Shown here: positions 1 to 13,800 of the stretch, piece after piece
Layout: each line of letters starts with the position of its first letter
Position numbering within the stretch: position 1 is the stretch's first letter
Notes under the pieces: model-generated
The model's database searches: none
What the model saw: only the letters and a program-made list of their open reading frames with translations
Told to the model about the DNA's origin: nothing
Source of the DNA: Dendrobium chrysotoxum
Taxonomy: Eukaryota; Streptophyta; Magnoliopsida; Asparagales; Orchidaceae
Assembly (NCBI GenBank): GCA_019925795.1
Contig: CM034305.1
Coordinates: 68,064,573 to 68,128,572, forward strand
Direction: 5' to 3'
DNA: 64,000 nt
Made by a program: the position numbers and the translations under genes

Positions 1-526
1 GTAATGGACACCTAAGCATTTATTTAAAAGCTCTGCAATCAATGTTGTAATAATTATGGATTAATGAAATAGGCCTGTATGTTATGTAAACTTTAGAGAG
101 ATGAAGGTTCCTCTTCTTCACTTTCTTTGGGCATGTTATTGTTTAGGATCATAAGAACTCAATGCAACCTTAAGCATCCTTTTCACGCTTATTCTAGTCC
201 TTTTCACGCTTATTCTAGTTGAACACTATCATTTGAACTCTTCGAGGAGAGACATTAATTTCCATGCCACTTTGTTGGAATCTTTCCGTGTTATGATGCT
301 TTTCCCTTGTGTGCTCGTATACTTGATTTTCCTTTTGAGTTTATGACTCCCTTTGCTAGGATTTCTACTTATAACCTTTTATGTCAAATCTAGTTTGTGA
401 ACTAATATCCTAAATCTAGATTGTTATTGGTTTTCATACTTGAGATCTAATTGGTCATGTGGGTTTATGCCCATGTGAGACTTACCTCCCTTGGAATTAA
501 ATAAATCTTATTTGATATGTTATACC
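1..526. other. No gene recognised; short tandem duplication
   Basis: No exon or open frame of known family is seen here. The only structure noticed is a perfect head-to-tail duplication of a 21-bp unit at 178-198 and 199-219. This could be intron of the GPAT9 gene that ends further right, or intergenic DNA; the window does not show which. Confidence 0.5.
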
Positions 527-3500
527 TGTTGACCTCTAACTGTCGGCTAGCCTCAACCACCCACGATCCCACTACCCCACTTGCAACTGTCGCTCCTCAC
601 AATACAAAACCCCTTAGACGAATTGCTCCTCATCATCCAAACTCACACAGACGAAATTGAAGCCGCCCGAGCCTCTCTCACTCTCGTCTCCTTCCTCTTC
701 ACTCGCCGACCTTAGCCGCAGGTAAACAGATCCTGCTTTGACCTCCGATCTGCTCGACCCACATGCCGACCGACCCTTTAGCCTGACTGCAGTTTGCACC
801 CGATTGCAGCCGCACGACGACGCCCATATCCCTCTGTCACATGAACCATCCAACTGTGCCCTAGCCTGACCGGTCTTCCGACCTCGACTTGTTTCTGCGA
901 TCCAGACCCGTGTTAAGAATGGATTTTAAACAGGTGTCGTTTACTTGAAGACCTGCACCATTGATCTTAGATATGCCATAAATGTGCAAATTGAAGCCCC
1001 CGCGCCATTGATCTTTGATCTGGGCGGGAAGATCTTTTAAATTGAAGGCCCCACGCAGTTGTATCTTAGATCCTGGCGGGATGATTGTCAATTCGAAGAT
1101 CCCGCGCTGTTGTATCTTAGATCCGGGCGGGTGAACCAAAGGCAAGTGCCTCCCAACCTCCCCTCGCGGGGAGGGGACATTAGGAGGCTGTCGAAATTGA
1201 AACTAACAAAGGACCCTTCACAATTAATTTCAAATAAAATTTGTCATATACATATATAATTAATTAATTGTCACTAATATTTATGATTAAAAAATGCCCA
1301 TACCTTTAATATTTTATCATGAACATAAGACAAAAATTTGGAGAATCTATACAATTCAATAAACTAGATCTATTTTTATGTGGGTGTGCTTTAAGGATAA
1401 ATAATCCAAATTTTAGTCAGCAATGCCATGAGAAGATTTGCTCATTGCCTCATGCAGGAAGTTCCAATCAACTCAAACTTACAAAATGAGTAAGGGGAAA
1501 AATGTTTCAGATCACATAGGCCATTAAACAAATAAACGTGTATCCGATATTGACTTGTAAAATAGTTTCCCGTGACAAGCAAACCAGAAAACAATATTAT
1601 ATAAATCTAAATTTGATAGTGTAGGTTGTTTCAATGGCAACAGGGCCCAATCTGTTTCTAGAATTGAAGGAAAATTAGCAATTTGCTTTGACTTTAATAT
1701 ACTACTCATGTGAAATTTTGAAATATACAATTTTGAGCAATATAAGACTAAAGCATATATGTTTGATGCATCCTTTAGCCAAATTGGAATCATGCCTCTA
1801 TAGTCTTTGTTTCAAAACATCCATCATCCATTTCCTTCTGTCTTAGCAATGTATGACTAGAGTTTGGTTCTTTAAGAAATTTGAGAAACTCTATTCAAAC
1901 TAAGAACCTTAAAAGCATCTGTAGACTCTTTCTATTGGATAAACCTTTTTATTAGTAGCTAGTCTCTTTGCTATGATGAACTTTTGACAGAGTCATGCTA
2001 TTATCCATTAAATCTACACGACATGCTTCAGGTTGTTGATAATGATTTTTGACTTAATCATTTGATGGAATATGTTGCTTTACTAACATCGATCCTTGCA
2101 TTTCTCATGCATGCAACATTCATTCTTGCATTGCATTTGATGATTACAAGAACTTTCTTCCGACAACCAATAGTTTTAGGGAGATTTATTCAAAGAATTA
2201 TGTCAATGCCAGGAGATATCTACTTTGACTTACATGCACTAGATCATTCATGTGCTATTAGCATCTTCATAGGAGCTTCACTTGCCTTCTTTCCAGCACT
2301 CTTTAATGATAGTTATCCATCATTTTGTCAGAAAAAGGGATATCCCAAATACATGAGGAGAGGTAAAGATCTTGTTGATCTAGAAAGCTAAAAGTTATGC
2401 CAAAATATCTGTAAATGTAATGAGGCTGTAATTCATCTGATTGTATGCAAGTGAGCTAGAGTCAACGCCATCAGATCCACAACACATTTATATAAGTGGA
2501 TAGAAGGCGATACCCCTATAATAGCTCCAATCTATATACTAAAACACATCCCGCATGTGCTCCGATCATCACATCTGATTTATAAATCCAATGGTCCGAG
2601 AATGCTGCGCGGGTCAAATATTCAAATTTCATCCTCCTCCTTGAAAGGACTGGAGTCGACCTGATTTGAATTATAAGATGCCTCTTATATTTCTATAAAA
2701 TATAGATATTTTTCAAATGACTTTAACATCTCCCCAATGATGGCCGTGTTGATAGAAAATTTCAACTGGAGGGAATCCTATTTTCAAAATACTTAACCCC
2801 CAATGCAAAATACATAAATTTAAGGTGACCATAAATTTTTAAAATACCTCCCAAATTCTTACGAAAATACAAGTTACTTTGACGTCACCCCGATGATGGC
2901 AGCGTTGACAGAAAATTTCAACCGGAGGAGTTAAATCTCAAAACCAGTAAAAGTATAAATCCTTAAAATGAAATCTATCACCTAAAAACTTAAAACTAAA
3001 ACACATCCACCTTCTATAACTGTTTGTTGGGGTGTTAAATTTGAAATTAACCTTAGCTCAAAAAGAGTGAATGTCATGTCAGCGTATCACTAAGATTCAT
3101 CCTCAAATAGTCTCTTGCCAGCAGGGACGTGGCACGTGTCATTTGATCGGGTGGTTTTGCCGCAAAATGACACAATTATATTACAATCGCGGTTAAAGCC
3201 TGTATGTTCCCTAACAGCGTTAAACCTTTGAGTAATGAATTATAGGGTATATTCGATAGGCATAAAACTCTTCGTCAGCTAAGGTGGATTCAGATCTATC
3301 CCCTTAGATAAACACCACCAAGGTCTTCAAGGTATCCTTGGACGAAGCAATCCGTGACTGCCGATAAGGTGCCTTCTGTCAGGTTGGGTTGACTACCTTT
3401 TCTGACTAAGTAGACCAGAGACCATTTTAGCCCAGCACGACGGCACCATGGGATCTTGATCGAGCTTGTCTTCATTTCCCCCATCACCTGTTTTAAGTAT

Positions 3501-3861
3501 ATGGTGATAACTTCAAAATTCAAATTCAAACTTAAACCCTAAAACTGTTGCTATTATACGTTGTGTTTGTAATCTATGTGATCTATCTTACGACTAGCCT
3601 TATTCGAAAGTTCTCTCTTGTTATCGGGAGGGGTAATTAACTATAGGAGCTTGTGCCTATAGGAAATCAGAACTCAGATCATAAAGTCCTTGCAAAATGA
3701 GGGCGAAATCTCTGGGTAGTGTCTTTTCTAAAACCCAATTTGCCTTCTAAAAATTTACCCCGGAACCTAAACTCGTCAAAACTCTCCTCGCCCACATACA
3801 TAAAACAAACAAGAAAGAGTTGACGCGAAGAGGTTGGGGCGCAAAATTTTCTGAGCCCACA
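527..3861 (+). mobile_element. LTR-like non-coding element, copy A (probable solo LTR)
   Basis: It begins TGTTGACC and ends GAGCCCACA, the same termini as the well-bounded copy at 30474-35220. Flanking 5-mers are ATACC (522-526) and ATATC (3862-3866), which differ by one base, so the target duplication is probable but imperfect. The 5' part has a GC-rich hairpin at 1157-1174. The 3' part (about 2530-3861) aligns by eye with copies B and C block after block: a GCGCGGGTCAA motif, GATGATGGC..GTTGA motifs, GCCAGCAGGGACGTG, and a CTATAGG hairpin. No retroviral-type protein, primer-binding site or second terminal repeat was found. TG...CA ends with 5-bp duplications fit a solo LTR or a non-autonomous LTR element. 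The middle (1260-2460) is not shared with the other copies. Confidence 0.55.
2062..2391 (+). other. Unrecognised 109-aa open frame inside repeat A
   Basis: This ATG-to-stop frame encodes a hydrophobic protein with two possible membrane segments, about residues 5-30 and 65-85. It sits in the part of element A that copies B and C do not share. I do not recognise the family. It may be a captured gene fragment or chance. No splice partners or promoter were seen. Confidence 0.15.
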
Positions 3862-4035
3862 ATATCATTAAGGAGAAATCTCTATGACACATCTTCAATC
3901 GGCTTCCATTGACTCTTATAGACCTATTTAAAGATTTCTTGGTTTTTTTCATCCATTAACCTTTATTATATTCCCCTAAATTGTAAGACTCTTTCAATGC
4001 CCATAGTTACATGACCCTTATTCCCTTATTTATTA

Positions 4036-4581
4036 GGGGGATTTACATTTATAACACTCAAATTATTTTATTTACATATTTTAACACTTAAATTTTACTA
4101 TTTACTTAATCTATCACTCCTTTAATCCCAATCTCAATCGTGTGAAAAGAGGTGAGGAATTTGCGATAGAATCTCACTAGGGAAGGCAATCGATGAGACC
4201 AACGGAGTGTGAAATTTTGACGAAGAAGAGTAGAGAAAGTCATGACTAGATCTTAATGGGGAAGGCCATCGATGGGACAACCACGTGTATAATTCTAAAC
4301 AAAATCCTTGACGACAAAGAAGTGGAGAGGAAGTTGTGACAAGATCTTGTTAGGGAGGCCAATGATTGGACCGACAGTGTGCAGTTTCGAAACCCTTGAT
4401 GGTGAGGAAGTGTCGAGGAAGTCGCGACAAGGAAAAGGCAACTAGAAGTTATTGGGAAGTTAATGGAAGTTGGTAATTTTGATGTTACTTAAGAAATTCA
4501 ATGTTATGTGAGTAAATAATAAGTTTTAGTTGTTAAACATGTAAACATGATAATTTTGAGTGTTTTGTATGTAAATCCCCA
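4036..4581. mobile_element. Mutator-like MITE with long TIRs and 9-bp TSD
   Basis: Both ends carry long inverted repeats. The left end reads GGGGGATTTACAT then a run with AACACTCAAATTAT; the right end, on the opposite strand, reads TGGGGATTTACAT then AACACTCAAAATTAT. Similarity continues for roughly 80 bp. The 9-mer TATTTATTA flanks it exactly, at 4027-4035 and 4582-4590. A 9-bp duplication with long TIRs is typical of Mutator-like elements. At 546 bp with no transposase frame it is non-autonomous. Confidence 0.75.
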
Positions 4582-6077
4582 TATTTATTATGATTGTACT
4601 TATGTCAATAATATATTAACTCATGATAAATAACAGAGAGGCCAATAACGCCAAAACACAAGATGCCATAAAATAAACAGCTACATGATGGTGATAGTAA
4701 AACTACATACACTATGGCATGTACAGTGAGGTGTAATACATGATAATCTAATATTCATTTCAGATGTTTTTGAAATCTTAATAAATGATGCAGAGCTGTT
4801 TTTCATATACACTTTTTTTTTTCATTCTACGCAACTAGAAATTAGCTTTACATGCCAACGGTCATCATGTCGCAACTAGAAGTTAGCTTTACATGCCAAC
4901 GGTCATCACGTCCCAACCGGACCATCACAGGTTTTTATTTGTTCTCAATGTAATCTTTGCTTCCTTTCTCATGGGAGTAATTGCCCTTCATAGCCACTTT
5001 TTTTTCTACCAGTATTATGATGGGGGCCAAACGTTTGAGGCTGTTTATGCTGCAACTTCTATCATATCAGATTGAGAGCATTATCACTTAACCCAACTTG
5101 AGCTTCATTTGGTATTTTTTAATCTTATTTCTTTTTTACTAAACCTAAGTCTTCAAAATTTTGAGGACTGCAATTTATTCTCTGATTTGTTTGCCATTTC
5201 ATGTGCATGATTGATACTTGTACACAACACTATTTCACGAGGAATACAATCAGAAACATGTATTTCCCTTGACCTCTGTGTCTGATAGTGTTAAGGGAGA
5301 TGTGTGCATGAACTGACAAATGATTTAGTTGTTTACATGTGCTTCTCAAGTTCCTATTATTTCTTCACTTGGTACTATATTGACCTACAGAATAGCAATT
5401 CTCCATTAGGGGACGTTCAACTCAGTTGCCTAAGGCCAGATTGAAGTTCAACCATTAAGTCAGGCCCAATTCCCTTTGGTTTGTTCGGTGGTCCATCTGA
5501 TCTTGATGTCAATGCCAAGCACTGTTATTGAACCCATTAGAACAGATTCTTAGGAGTTTGCATGGTGCACAGAAATTGAGCTTGCTTGAAGAATCATATT
5601 GGGCATATTCTTAGGAATTTGCATGCTAATTTATCGTTGGAACATAAAGTTCTAGTTGTGGGGGTGTTAAGTATGTAAGAATGAATAAATAAAGCAAGGG
5701 GGCACTAGGAGAAAACGATTGAGAATAGGAAAGGAGAAGCGATTAAACTAAAGAATAAATGGAAAGAAAGATGACAAAAGAGTGTGCAAGGTACTGGTTT
5801 TCTTTTTAAGAGAGATGCTTGGCGGTTGTGGGATGTCTTTTTGCAATTCTTTCTGTTTAAAAGCATTGTATAATTAGAATCACCTGGTCTAGATCTTGTT
5901 TGGCATCTGCTATAACATTCGGAAGTTAACATGGTGCATGATTTGCCATTAATGATTCATGCTATATAGTTGAAGCTTCCATCAACTATGCATGCAATTT
6001 ATAAAGTTGCAAACGTATTTATTGGCTGACAATAACTGTATTTATTAAGCTTAACGTTACTTTGAACCATCTGGCAG
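4582..6077. other. Sequence upstream of first visible GPAT9 exon
   Basis: This is probably intron of the GPAT9 gene, since the exon at 6078 starts within a codon after a CAG acceptor. I searched by eye for the preceding conserved acyltransferase exons and found none. A 60-codon open frame at 4893-5075 matches nothing I know. The 41-bp tandem duplication at 4830-4911 begins just inside. Confidence 0.4.
4830..4911. repeat. 41-bp tandem duplication
   Basis: The unit at 4830-4870 is repeated at 4871-4911 with only a few changes. It starts CGCAACTAGA and contains CATGCCAACGGTCATCA. Confidence 0.85.
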
Positions 6078-9000
6078 ACAATCATTTACAATGCATTTAG
6101 TCCGCCTGATGACATCATGGGCTGTTGTATGTGACGTGTGGTACCTAGAGCCTCAGTATCTCAGACCTGGAGAGACTCCTATTGAATTTGCTGAAAGGTG
6201 TTAAGTTTTTGATTGAAAACTATTATATTGATTTATTGCTTACACCCTTGAAGGCATTGACTTCCATCCCTTAACCTTTTCTTTTTATCTACTATCAAAT
6301 TATATGCAGGGTTAGAGACATGATTGCTACTCGAGCTGGCCTGAAGAAGGTTCCCTGGGATGGATATCTTAAATATTTCCGCCCAAGTCCTAAGCTTACT
6401 GAAAGGAAGTATGCATATTCTCTATTTGCCTTCTCTTTAACAATTTGCTAGCTTATGCTTATTTGTGTGTTTTAAATCCAGATTACGACGAACTAAACAT
6501 AATTTCATTCACAATATATCATATGTTTGTGCTATAATGTTGTAGAAAATCCTATATTTCACTAGTTCCATTGAAACAATCCAATTTCTGTAAAGAACCA
6601 GGTAACATTTTTTCCAGATTAACATAGATATGGCAACCGTTTCATGCAAAGGCATTTGACAGGCATATGAATTGCTTAATACTCTATTCTAATGTACTTT
6701 TATATGAAAATGTTCGAATAAACATTTCTATTTAAAAAAAAAAAGAACAAGCAAGCAGAGCTTGCAATACTATAATGATGGACTTCTGTGAAATTTCATG
6801 TGACAAGTTTGTGATGAAATCCATCATAAATTAGTCGTTAATAGAACAAAAAGTAATGATTGGTCCCAACTGAATTGAGACAAAGCATTGGCAATTTACT
6901 ATAACATGATAGAATTGTCATATTTTTGGATACCACAACATTAAAATAAAAGCTTTCTCGGCAAAATGAGTAAGAGTATATATAAGTTTCACTTGCCAAG
7001 TGATCTTCTGATTAAGCTTTTGTAGTAAAGGCTTGGCTCATGAAGTCAACATCTTTCAAAGTAGTGGATATAAATAGCTACTATCAAACTACAATCTCAT
7101 ATGATAAGCATTGCTTGGACATTAGAATTCTTATAAGGAAAAGCACAATGCTAGACAAAATTCCTTAATCTATTTAATCCAGGCCAAGGATATCTGATTG
7201 ACTAACGCCAAGGCAAGAATTGATCAGCAAAATGCTTTAAGGAAAGTTTCACGTTGTATATACGATCAAATACAAACAGATCAATATGTATTCGATGCCT
7301 ACGTGGTAGCCGAATCCACTGCTTTCATAAAAATGAAAATAAAATAAGAATAAACGCACAAGGTTCGTGGGGCATGTCACCCACGTCGGCCATGTCTCGG
7401 CTAAAGTAATTGTTCTCTGGTTCGTATAAAGCAAAGAGAAACAAGCAAAAAAGGGGTTACAGACACTTACGCACGATTTCAGTTGGATTCTTGGTTCCGG
7501 CCTTCTGCTCGCTGCCTCCAACCCCTTCTCTAGCTCGCTCGGCATCAAGACCTTTCAATCGACTTCCCTGCCTCCGATTCCCTCACTCGCACGAACCATC
7601 AAACTCCCCTCCACCTTCAGCGATCGAACAAACCAAGCTGCACTGCTCCTCACGCGACCTCAGCCCCTCTCATGCGAACGAACACCAGGCTGCCGATTTC
7701 GCCTCCTAACCGCGATTACCGGGTGGCCCTTCCCAAATCTGGCTTCACCCGTTCAATTACACGCAAATAGCTGCTAGTCCTGCTAGTCTTTTGTCTGTCC
7801 CGCAAGCAATTCCACGTACGAGAGTCACGATCAAGCCCTTCTCTGGTTTCTTGAAGCAATAAGAAGAAGGGGTGTTAGTATAACATATTATTATTATAAT
7901 TAATAGTAATATTAATAATAGTAAAAATAATAATTAATATTGTTATTAGTAATAAAAGAGACATTGTAATCATCAGTCAGAGGTTGTGATCAGCAATTCG
8001 AGGATCTGAAGACACTTTTCAGGACCAAACAACCGTTGAATCCTATTCGGTTGGGCGGATTTGAAAGGGCGAGTGCCCTCCCCTACCTCCCCTCATGGGG
8101 AGGGGACGTCGGGAGGCTGCCAAAATTTTCTTGAAAATATTGGACTTACGCGGATCTTTGGAAAAAAAGATTGGAGAGCGTCCAATTTACCAATTTAATG
8201 TGCAAATAATTAATGAACTGTAATTTTGAGTAACCTAATTAATCAACTAAAGTAATGATATACTAATAAATTTAGTAATGAATTTAAAATAAACTGTAAA
8301 TGTTTAATAAATTAACAGAAATCATCGATTAATCAAATTCCTTAATTAATGAACCTCTCATCAATCAATTAATTAACCTAAACTCCATAATTAAAATTTA
8401 AAATTCAAATAACAACAATCAACTAATTAAATCTGTTTAACATAAACTTAAATAAGTAACGAATGATTAAGTAAATAAAATTAGAAAATTAAAATCTAAT
8501 TAAAAGATAACTTGGGACATTAACTAACTTGAACAGTTAAAATAACCAATTGAATGATTTAAGTAACACTAACTAATAAATTTAATTAAATTTAAACTAA
8601 TTTAATTGGTGAACCATGTAATTTAATCTCAAGATTTGTAAAAACTAATTAAATTAATTGGATAATAAATTTGAAATTTAATAAATTGAGTTTTTTAATA
8701 CATATTTAAAATTCAAAATCTGATTGAGCAATTCAATTAAAATTGAACCCTTAATTAATTAACTCACTTGATTAATTAAAGCAACTAAAATAAAACAGAA
8801 AATAGAAAGAAAACAAGAAAGCAATGTTTCTCCACTATACAACTTAAGTACAAGCTACGGCTCTCAAACACAAGCTCTCCAATAGCTCCCTAACAAAGCT
8901 CTGAGCAAACAATTCTCCAAACAAGTTATCCAAATAAAACACTCAACGCTCTCCAACTCAATCCAAACCTGTAGAAGCTCTAGCTACTGTAATTGTTGGC

Positions 9001-10847
9001 CACGAGCACCTGCAAACAAGTAGATAAAAGTTAGCACATAATAAATAAAATTAATGCTGGAAAAAGTAAAGCTACTGCTAAAGCAAGAAAAGCTACAAGC
9101 ACTATTACGAGCACAAAACAACTACTGCAGGCTAGTACTGAATCAAAGCTGGCAAAATAAGATACTTACGCCGGTGTCAAAACAATAAAGTGTGTAAAGT
9201 TACATCCTCGCTAAACTAAGCCCTATAGGTTACTTCTAATAGAAGAAGTAATTCCGTTGGGTAATTATTTCACTAATTATATCTATTAAGTGAAGCGATT
9301 TACACATGAAATTCTCTAGGCAACTTCTAATAGAAGTCATAAGACCGATCTTAATGGAAATCTATAGGTAAAACTAACCTAACCTTAAACCCCTTCTCGG
9401 CAACTTCTAATAGAAGCCGTAAGCTCGACCTTTAGGGGAAATCTCTAGATAACAACCTAAGGTCTCCGGCCACTTTCAATGAAAGCCGTAAGTCTGACTT
9501 TTAAAGGAAAATGTCTAGGTAATAACATAACCCTAAACCCCTCTAACGGGCATCCTAGTCTATATGGCTAGGTTGTAAGCCCAACTATACATGCCACTTA
9601 GTTTACATGGCTAGATTGTAAGTCCCATTGTCAGGCAACTTCTAAATCTAGAAGCCATAAGACCTATTTGAACATCCAAAACCCTTGTGCCACCTCTAAT
9701 AGAGGCCGTAAAACCTATCAGGGCTACTTTCAAATAAAAGTCGTAAGCCCCTACCCAAATCTAATCATTATGGACAACTCCTAAATGGGGCCGTAAGACT
9801 CAATTCAAATCCAAACTATGGGTAACTTTTAAATGGAGCCATAAGTCCCCACCCAAATTAAACAATGAATATATATCCACTTCAGTCTATTCGGGATCCC
9901 TGACATGAGGTAACCCATGGCTGCTAATCAGATTCCCTGGACACTATGATCAATGGTCGCTAGTGTTGGTAGACTAAACTCTATGGTATTCCCGAGATGA
10001 CGGAACCATGGGATCTTAATCGGGTTTACCTTCATCCCCCACAACCAAGGTTTAAAACATTCGCACTGTTGCACATACATTTGTACTTCATGCACATACT
10101 TGTTGACCTATAACTACCAGTCGGACTGGCAACCGATTACCAACACCCACGATCAGTTCCCGCTCACGCACGATCGCATAAAACTACCCACGATCTACTC
10201 TACGACACAAAAAACAGATGCCCTCTCCCATTTAGACCCTTGCGTTCTTAGAATCAAAAGAAATCGCAAGCAAGGAAGGAAGTTCAGCTACTTACCTAGG
10301 TTCGAGCAGTGCTGGTCTTCTCCGCCTCTGAACCTCGCCAAATCGCCCGAGACTCCTCTGCACTCGACCTCGCTGGCCAATCTCGCCGCCAACCTCCTGC
10401 TCCTGCCGCAAACTCCGCCTCCAAGCCCGTCGATCCAAACGCCGAACCTCCCTCCGCCGGTCCAGCCTCCTGCCACCGTGCCTTAGCCAAGCCAGCCCGA
10501 CCTGCATTTGCTCCGGTCGAGCTCCCTCTAGCCGCCGACCTCCCTCCTGAACCGATGCCGCCGGCATACCCGATGCCCACGACCTCCAACTTGTACCCGA
10601 GTCCATCAGTCTCCGTCTCCTCCCGACTCTTCCCCTCTCTGTTTTTTATTTTTATGATATTATATAATAATATATATATATATATTATATTATATGTTGT
10701 ATAATATTATATAACATAATGTTATGATATAATATTATATTATGTCAAATATAATATATTTGATATATTACATTATATAACAGAGAGATAAATATAATAA
10801 ATATAATATTATATACATGTTATATAATATAATATAATAATAATAAT

Positions 10848-10882
<35 letters not shown>

Positions 10883-13800
10883 ATATAATATTATATGTAT
10901 AATATAAATAAAAAGAAAGAAAGAAGTGAGATGATTGATCTGCATCCAATCGTCGGCAACCACTGGATCTGCATCCAATCGTCGGCAACCACTTGATCTG
11001 CATCCAATCGTCGGCAACCACTTGATCTGCATCCAATCGTCGGCAACCACTGGATCTGTATCCAATTGTCGGCAAACACTCGATCTGCGTCCAATCGTCG
11101 GCAACCACTCAATCTGCATCCAATCGTCTGCAACCATTCGTCGTCAACCAAAGCTTCTGAAGACAATTTCCGGGGCTCGACAATGCCCCGAAGCTCTCGG
11201 TCGTTGACTATTTTTCTGTCCGGGCGGACTTGAAAGGGCAAATGCCCTCCTTACCTCCTGGCGCCGGGGAGGAGACGCCGGAAGGTTGCCGAAATTTTCT
11301 CAAAAGTTCGGGACTTAGCCAAATTTTTGAGAAAATTGAAAAATGCTTAAATGACCATTTAATTTAAAAATAATTGCAATATTAATTAATTGGTAAATTA
11401 AATGACAAAAAGAAAAGGGTTCGTCAAATCAGCACATCGCAATCGGCAACAAATCTCCTATAACCAACGATCGTCACAAGTACCTTCCGAAGACCAATTT
11501 TCGGGGCCCGACAACGCCCCGAAGCCCTCGGCCATTGACTATCTTTCCGCCCCGGCGGATTTGAAAGGGCAAATGCCCTCCTTACCTCCCGGCGCCGGGG
11601 AGGGGACTCTGGAAGGCTGCCGAAATTTTCAGTGAACAACAAGGGACTTGGACAAAAAATTAGAAATTGATTTGGACATAATTCAAACATAAAATTAATT
11701 TTAAATCAAATTTGATCAAATAATGTTGGACTTAAACTCGAACTGGACTCAGAACTAAACTCGATTTGGACAACATCAAACTAAAATGAAAATTTAGAGT
11801 CCATTTTGCCAATCTCTGATTATAGATTACCTGTGATATTGGGATTGAAAAGAGTATCAAACTATGATTGTTTGATAATTGATCACAAAGGACTTGGTGA
11901 TTTTGGTTGGCAAGTGAGTGCAACTTTTCCTGCCATTCCATTTTGCATAACACATCACTAACAGCATGTAGAAAAAAAATCGCAAAATCTTCCTAGGATC
12001 ATCATTTAAGGATATGTCAGCTTGGATTTTGATTTCTACTACTTTTGACTTGGGAGGCAACTTGAAGCAAAGGGATTATGCACAATTCCTATCATATATG
12101 GGAGCTAGCACTCATGATATATATATATATATATATATATGATCGTCTCTGGGAAACATTTTGGACCCTAGGACTATTGCTGTAAATGCCTCGGATGATA
12201 GTGGGGTTATTAAAACAACATCCCATAGATTGCTTAAGGTAGCTAACATTATCCCTAGCAAAATGCAGTTGGAAGAGGCATCTCAAATAAGTTCCATGGC
12301 TATTACAGTATCAAAGAATTGATCATAAGAAAGAAATCATTGCTCTGTTTTATGTTGCTATAGATAATAATAAATTATGAGAAGAGTTGCAGCGGTCTAT
12401 TGAATAAAAAAAAATGATGAGAATGATTTAGCTCCCAAATAAAAATTTGATGATGCCGAGCTTCTTATATTTATATCTAAAATGCTACATACATGCTCTC
12501 AATGGAGTTCATGCTTCATAGGCACCTACTTGTTAATGATGATATAAGTGTCAGAGAAGTCTTTGACGAGGAAGTTATAGATGATGATTGGAAGGTCTTA
12601 CAACTAAAGAAAAAAAATATTACATGAATATAAATCAAACATTGAGAATAATACTTCATGGATTGAGGAAAAAGTGTTCAATTAAATCTACATCAGCTTC
12701 AATAAATTGTTATATAAATACATTCAAATAATACACCATGCATGTGCTCCGGTTAACGTGTTAAAGTTATAAACATAAATGTCCGAGAATGCTGCGCAGG
12801 GTCAAATGTTATAACCCGCATATGCTCCGACAAATGCAGTAAATTTCTAAACGCCAATGTCTGAGAATGATGCACGGGTTCAAATTCAAGTTTCATCCTT
12901 TTCCTCGAAAGGACTGGAGTCGACTTGACTTGAATTACAAAAATGCCTCCCAAATTCTTACAAAAATACTAGTAACTTTAACGTCACCCCGATGATGGCT
13001 GTGTTGATAGAAAATCTCAACCGGAGGGGTCAAATATCAAAACCAATAATAGACAGAATTCCTAAAATGAAATATATCACTTAAAAACTTAAAACTAAAA
13101 CTCATCCACCTCCCGCATCCATTTGTCAGGGGTGATAAATTTGAAATTAACCTCAGCTCACAAAGAGCGAATACGTATCGAGTGTATCGCTAAGGTTCAT
13201 CCTCAAATAGTCTCTTGCCAGCAGGGACGTGACACGTGCCCTCTGATCGGGTGGTTTTGCTGCAAAATGGCATCATTATATTACGATCACGGCCAAAGCC
13301 CGTATGTTCCCTAAAGGCTTCAAACCCTTGAGTCATGAATCATAGGGTATATTCGATAGGCACAAAATCCTCTGTCAGCTAAGGTGGATTCAGATATATC
13401 CCCTTAGACAAATACCAACCCAGGTCTACAAGGTATTCTTGGACGAAGCAACTCATGGCTGCCGATAAAGTGCCTTCTGTCAGGCTGGGTTGATTACCTC
13501 CTCTAACTAAGTAGACCAGAGAACATGACAGCCCGGGACGACGGAACCATGGGATCTTGATCGGGCTCGTCTTCATTCCCCCACCACCAGTTTTAAGTTC
13601 ATGATGATAAGATCCAAATCATAAAATTTAATTCAAACCCTAAAATTGTTGCTATTATGCTGGATTTTTAACCTATGTAACCTTTCTAATGACTAGCCTT
13701 AATCGAAAGTTTTCTCTCATTATCGGGAGGGGTAATTAACTATAGGGGCTTGCGCCTATAGGAAACCAGAACTCAGATCATAAAGTCCTCACAAAATGAG

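Noticed and set aside
7410..7709. 99-aa Ser/Pro-rich + strand frame
   Set aside because: It falls in the GC-rich 5' part of LTR-like element D within a GPAT9 intron, with no homologue recognised.
10100..10704. 128-131-aa Pro-rich + strand frames
   Set aside because: They are in the GC-rich 5' part of element B, overlap each other in different frames and on both strands, and have no family resemblance.
10937..11139. CRISPR-like array of 29-bp repeats
   Set aside because: The units are head-to-tail with no spacers and sit in a plant retroelement-like repeat. It is a minisatellite.
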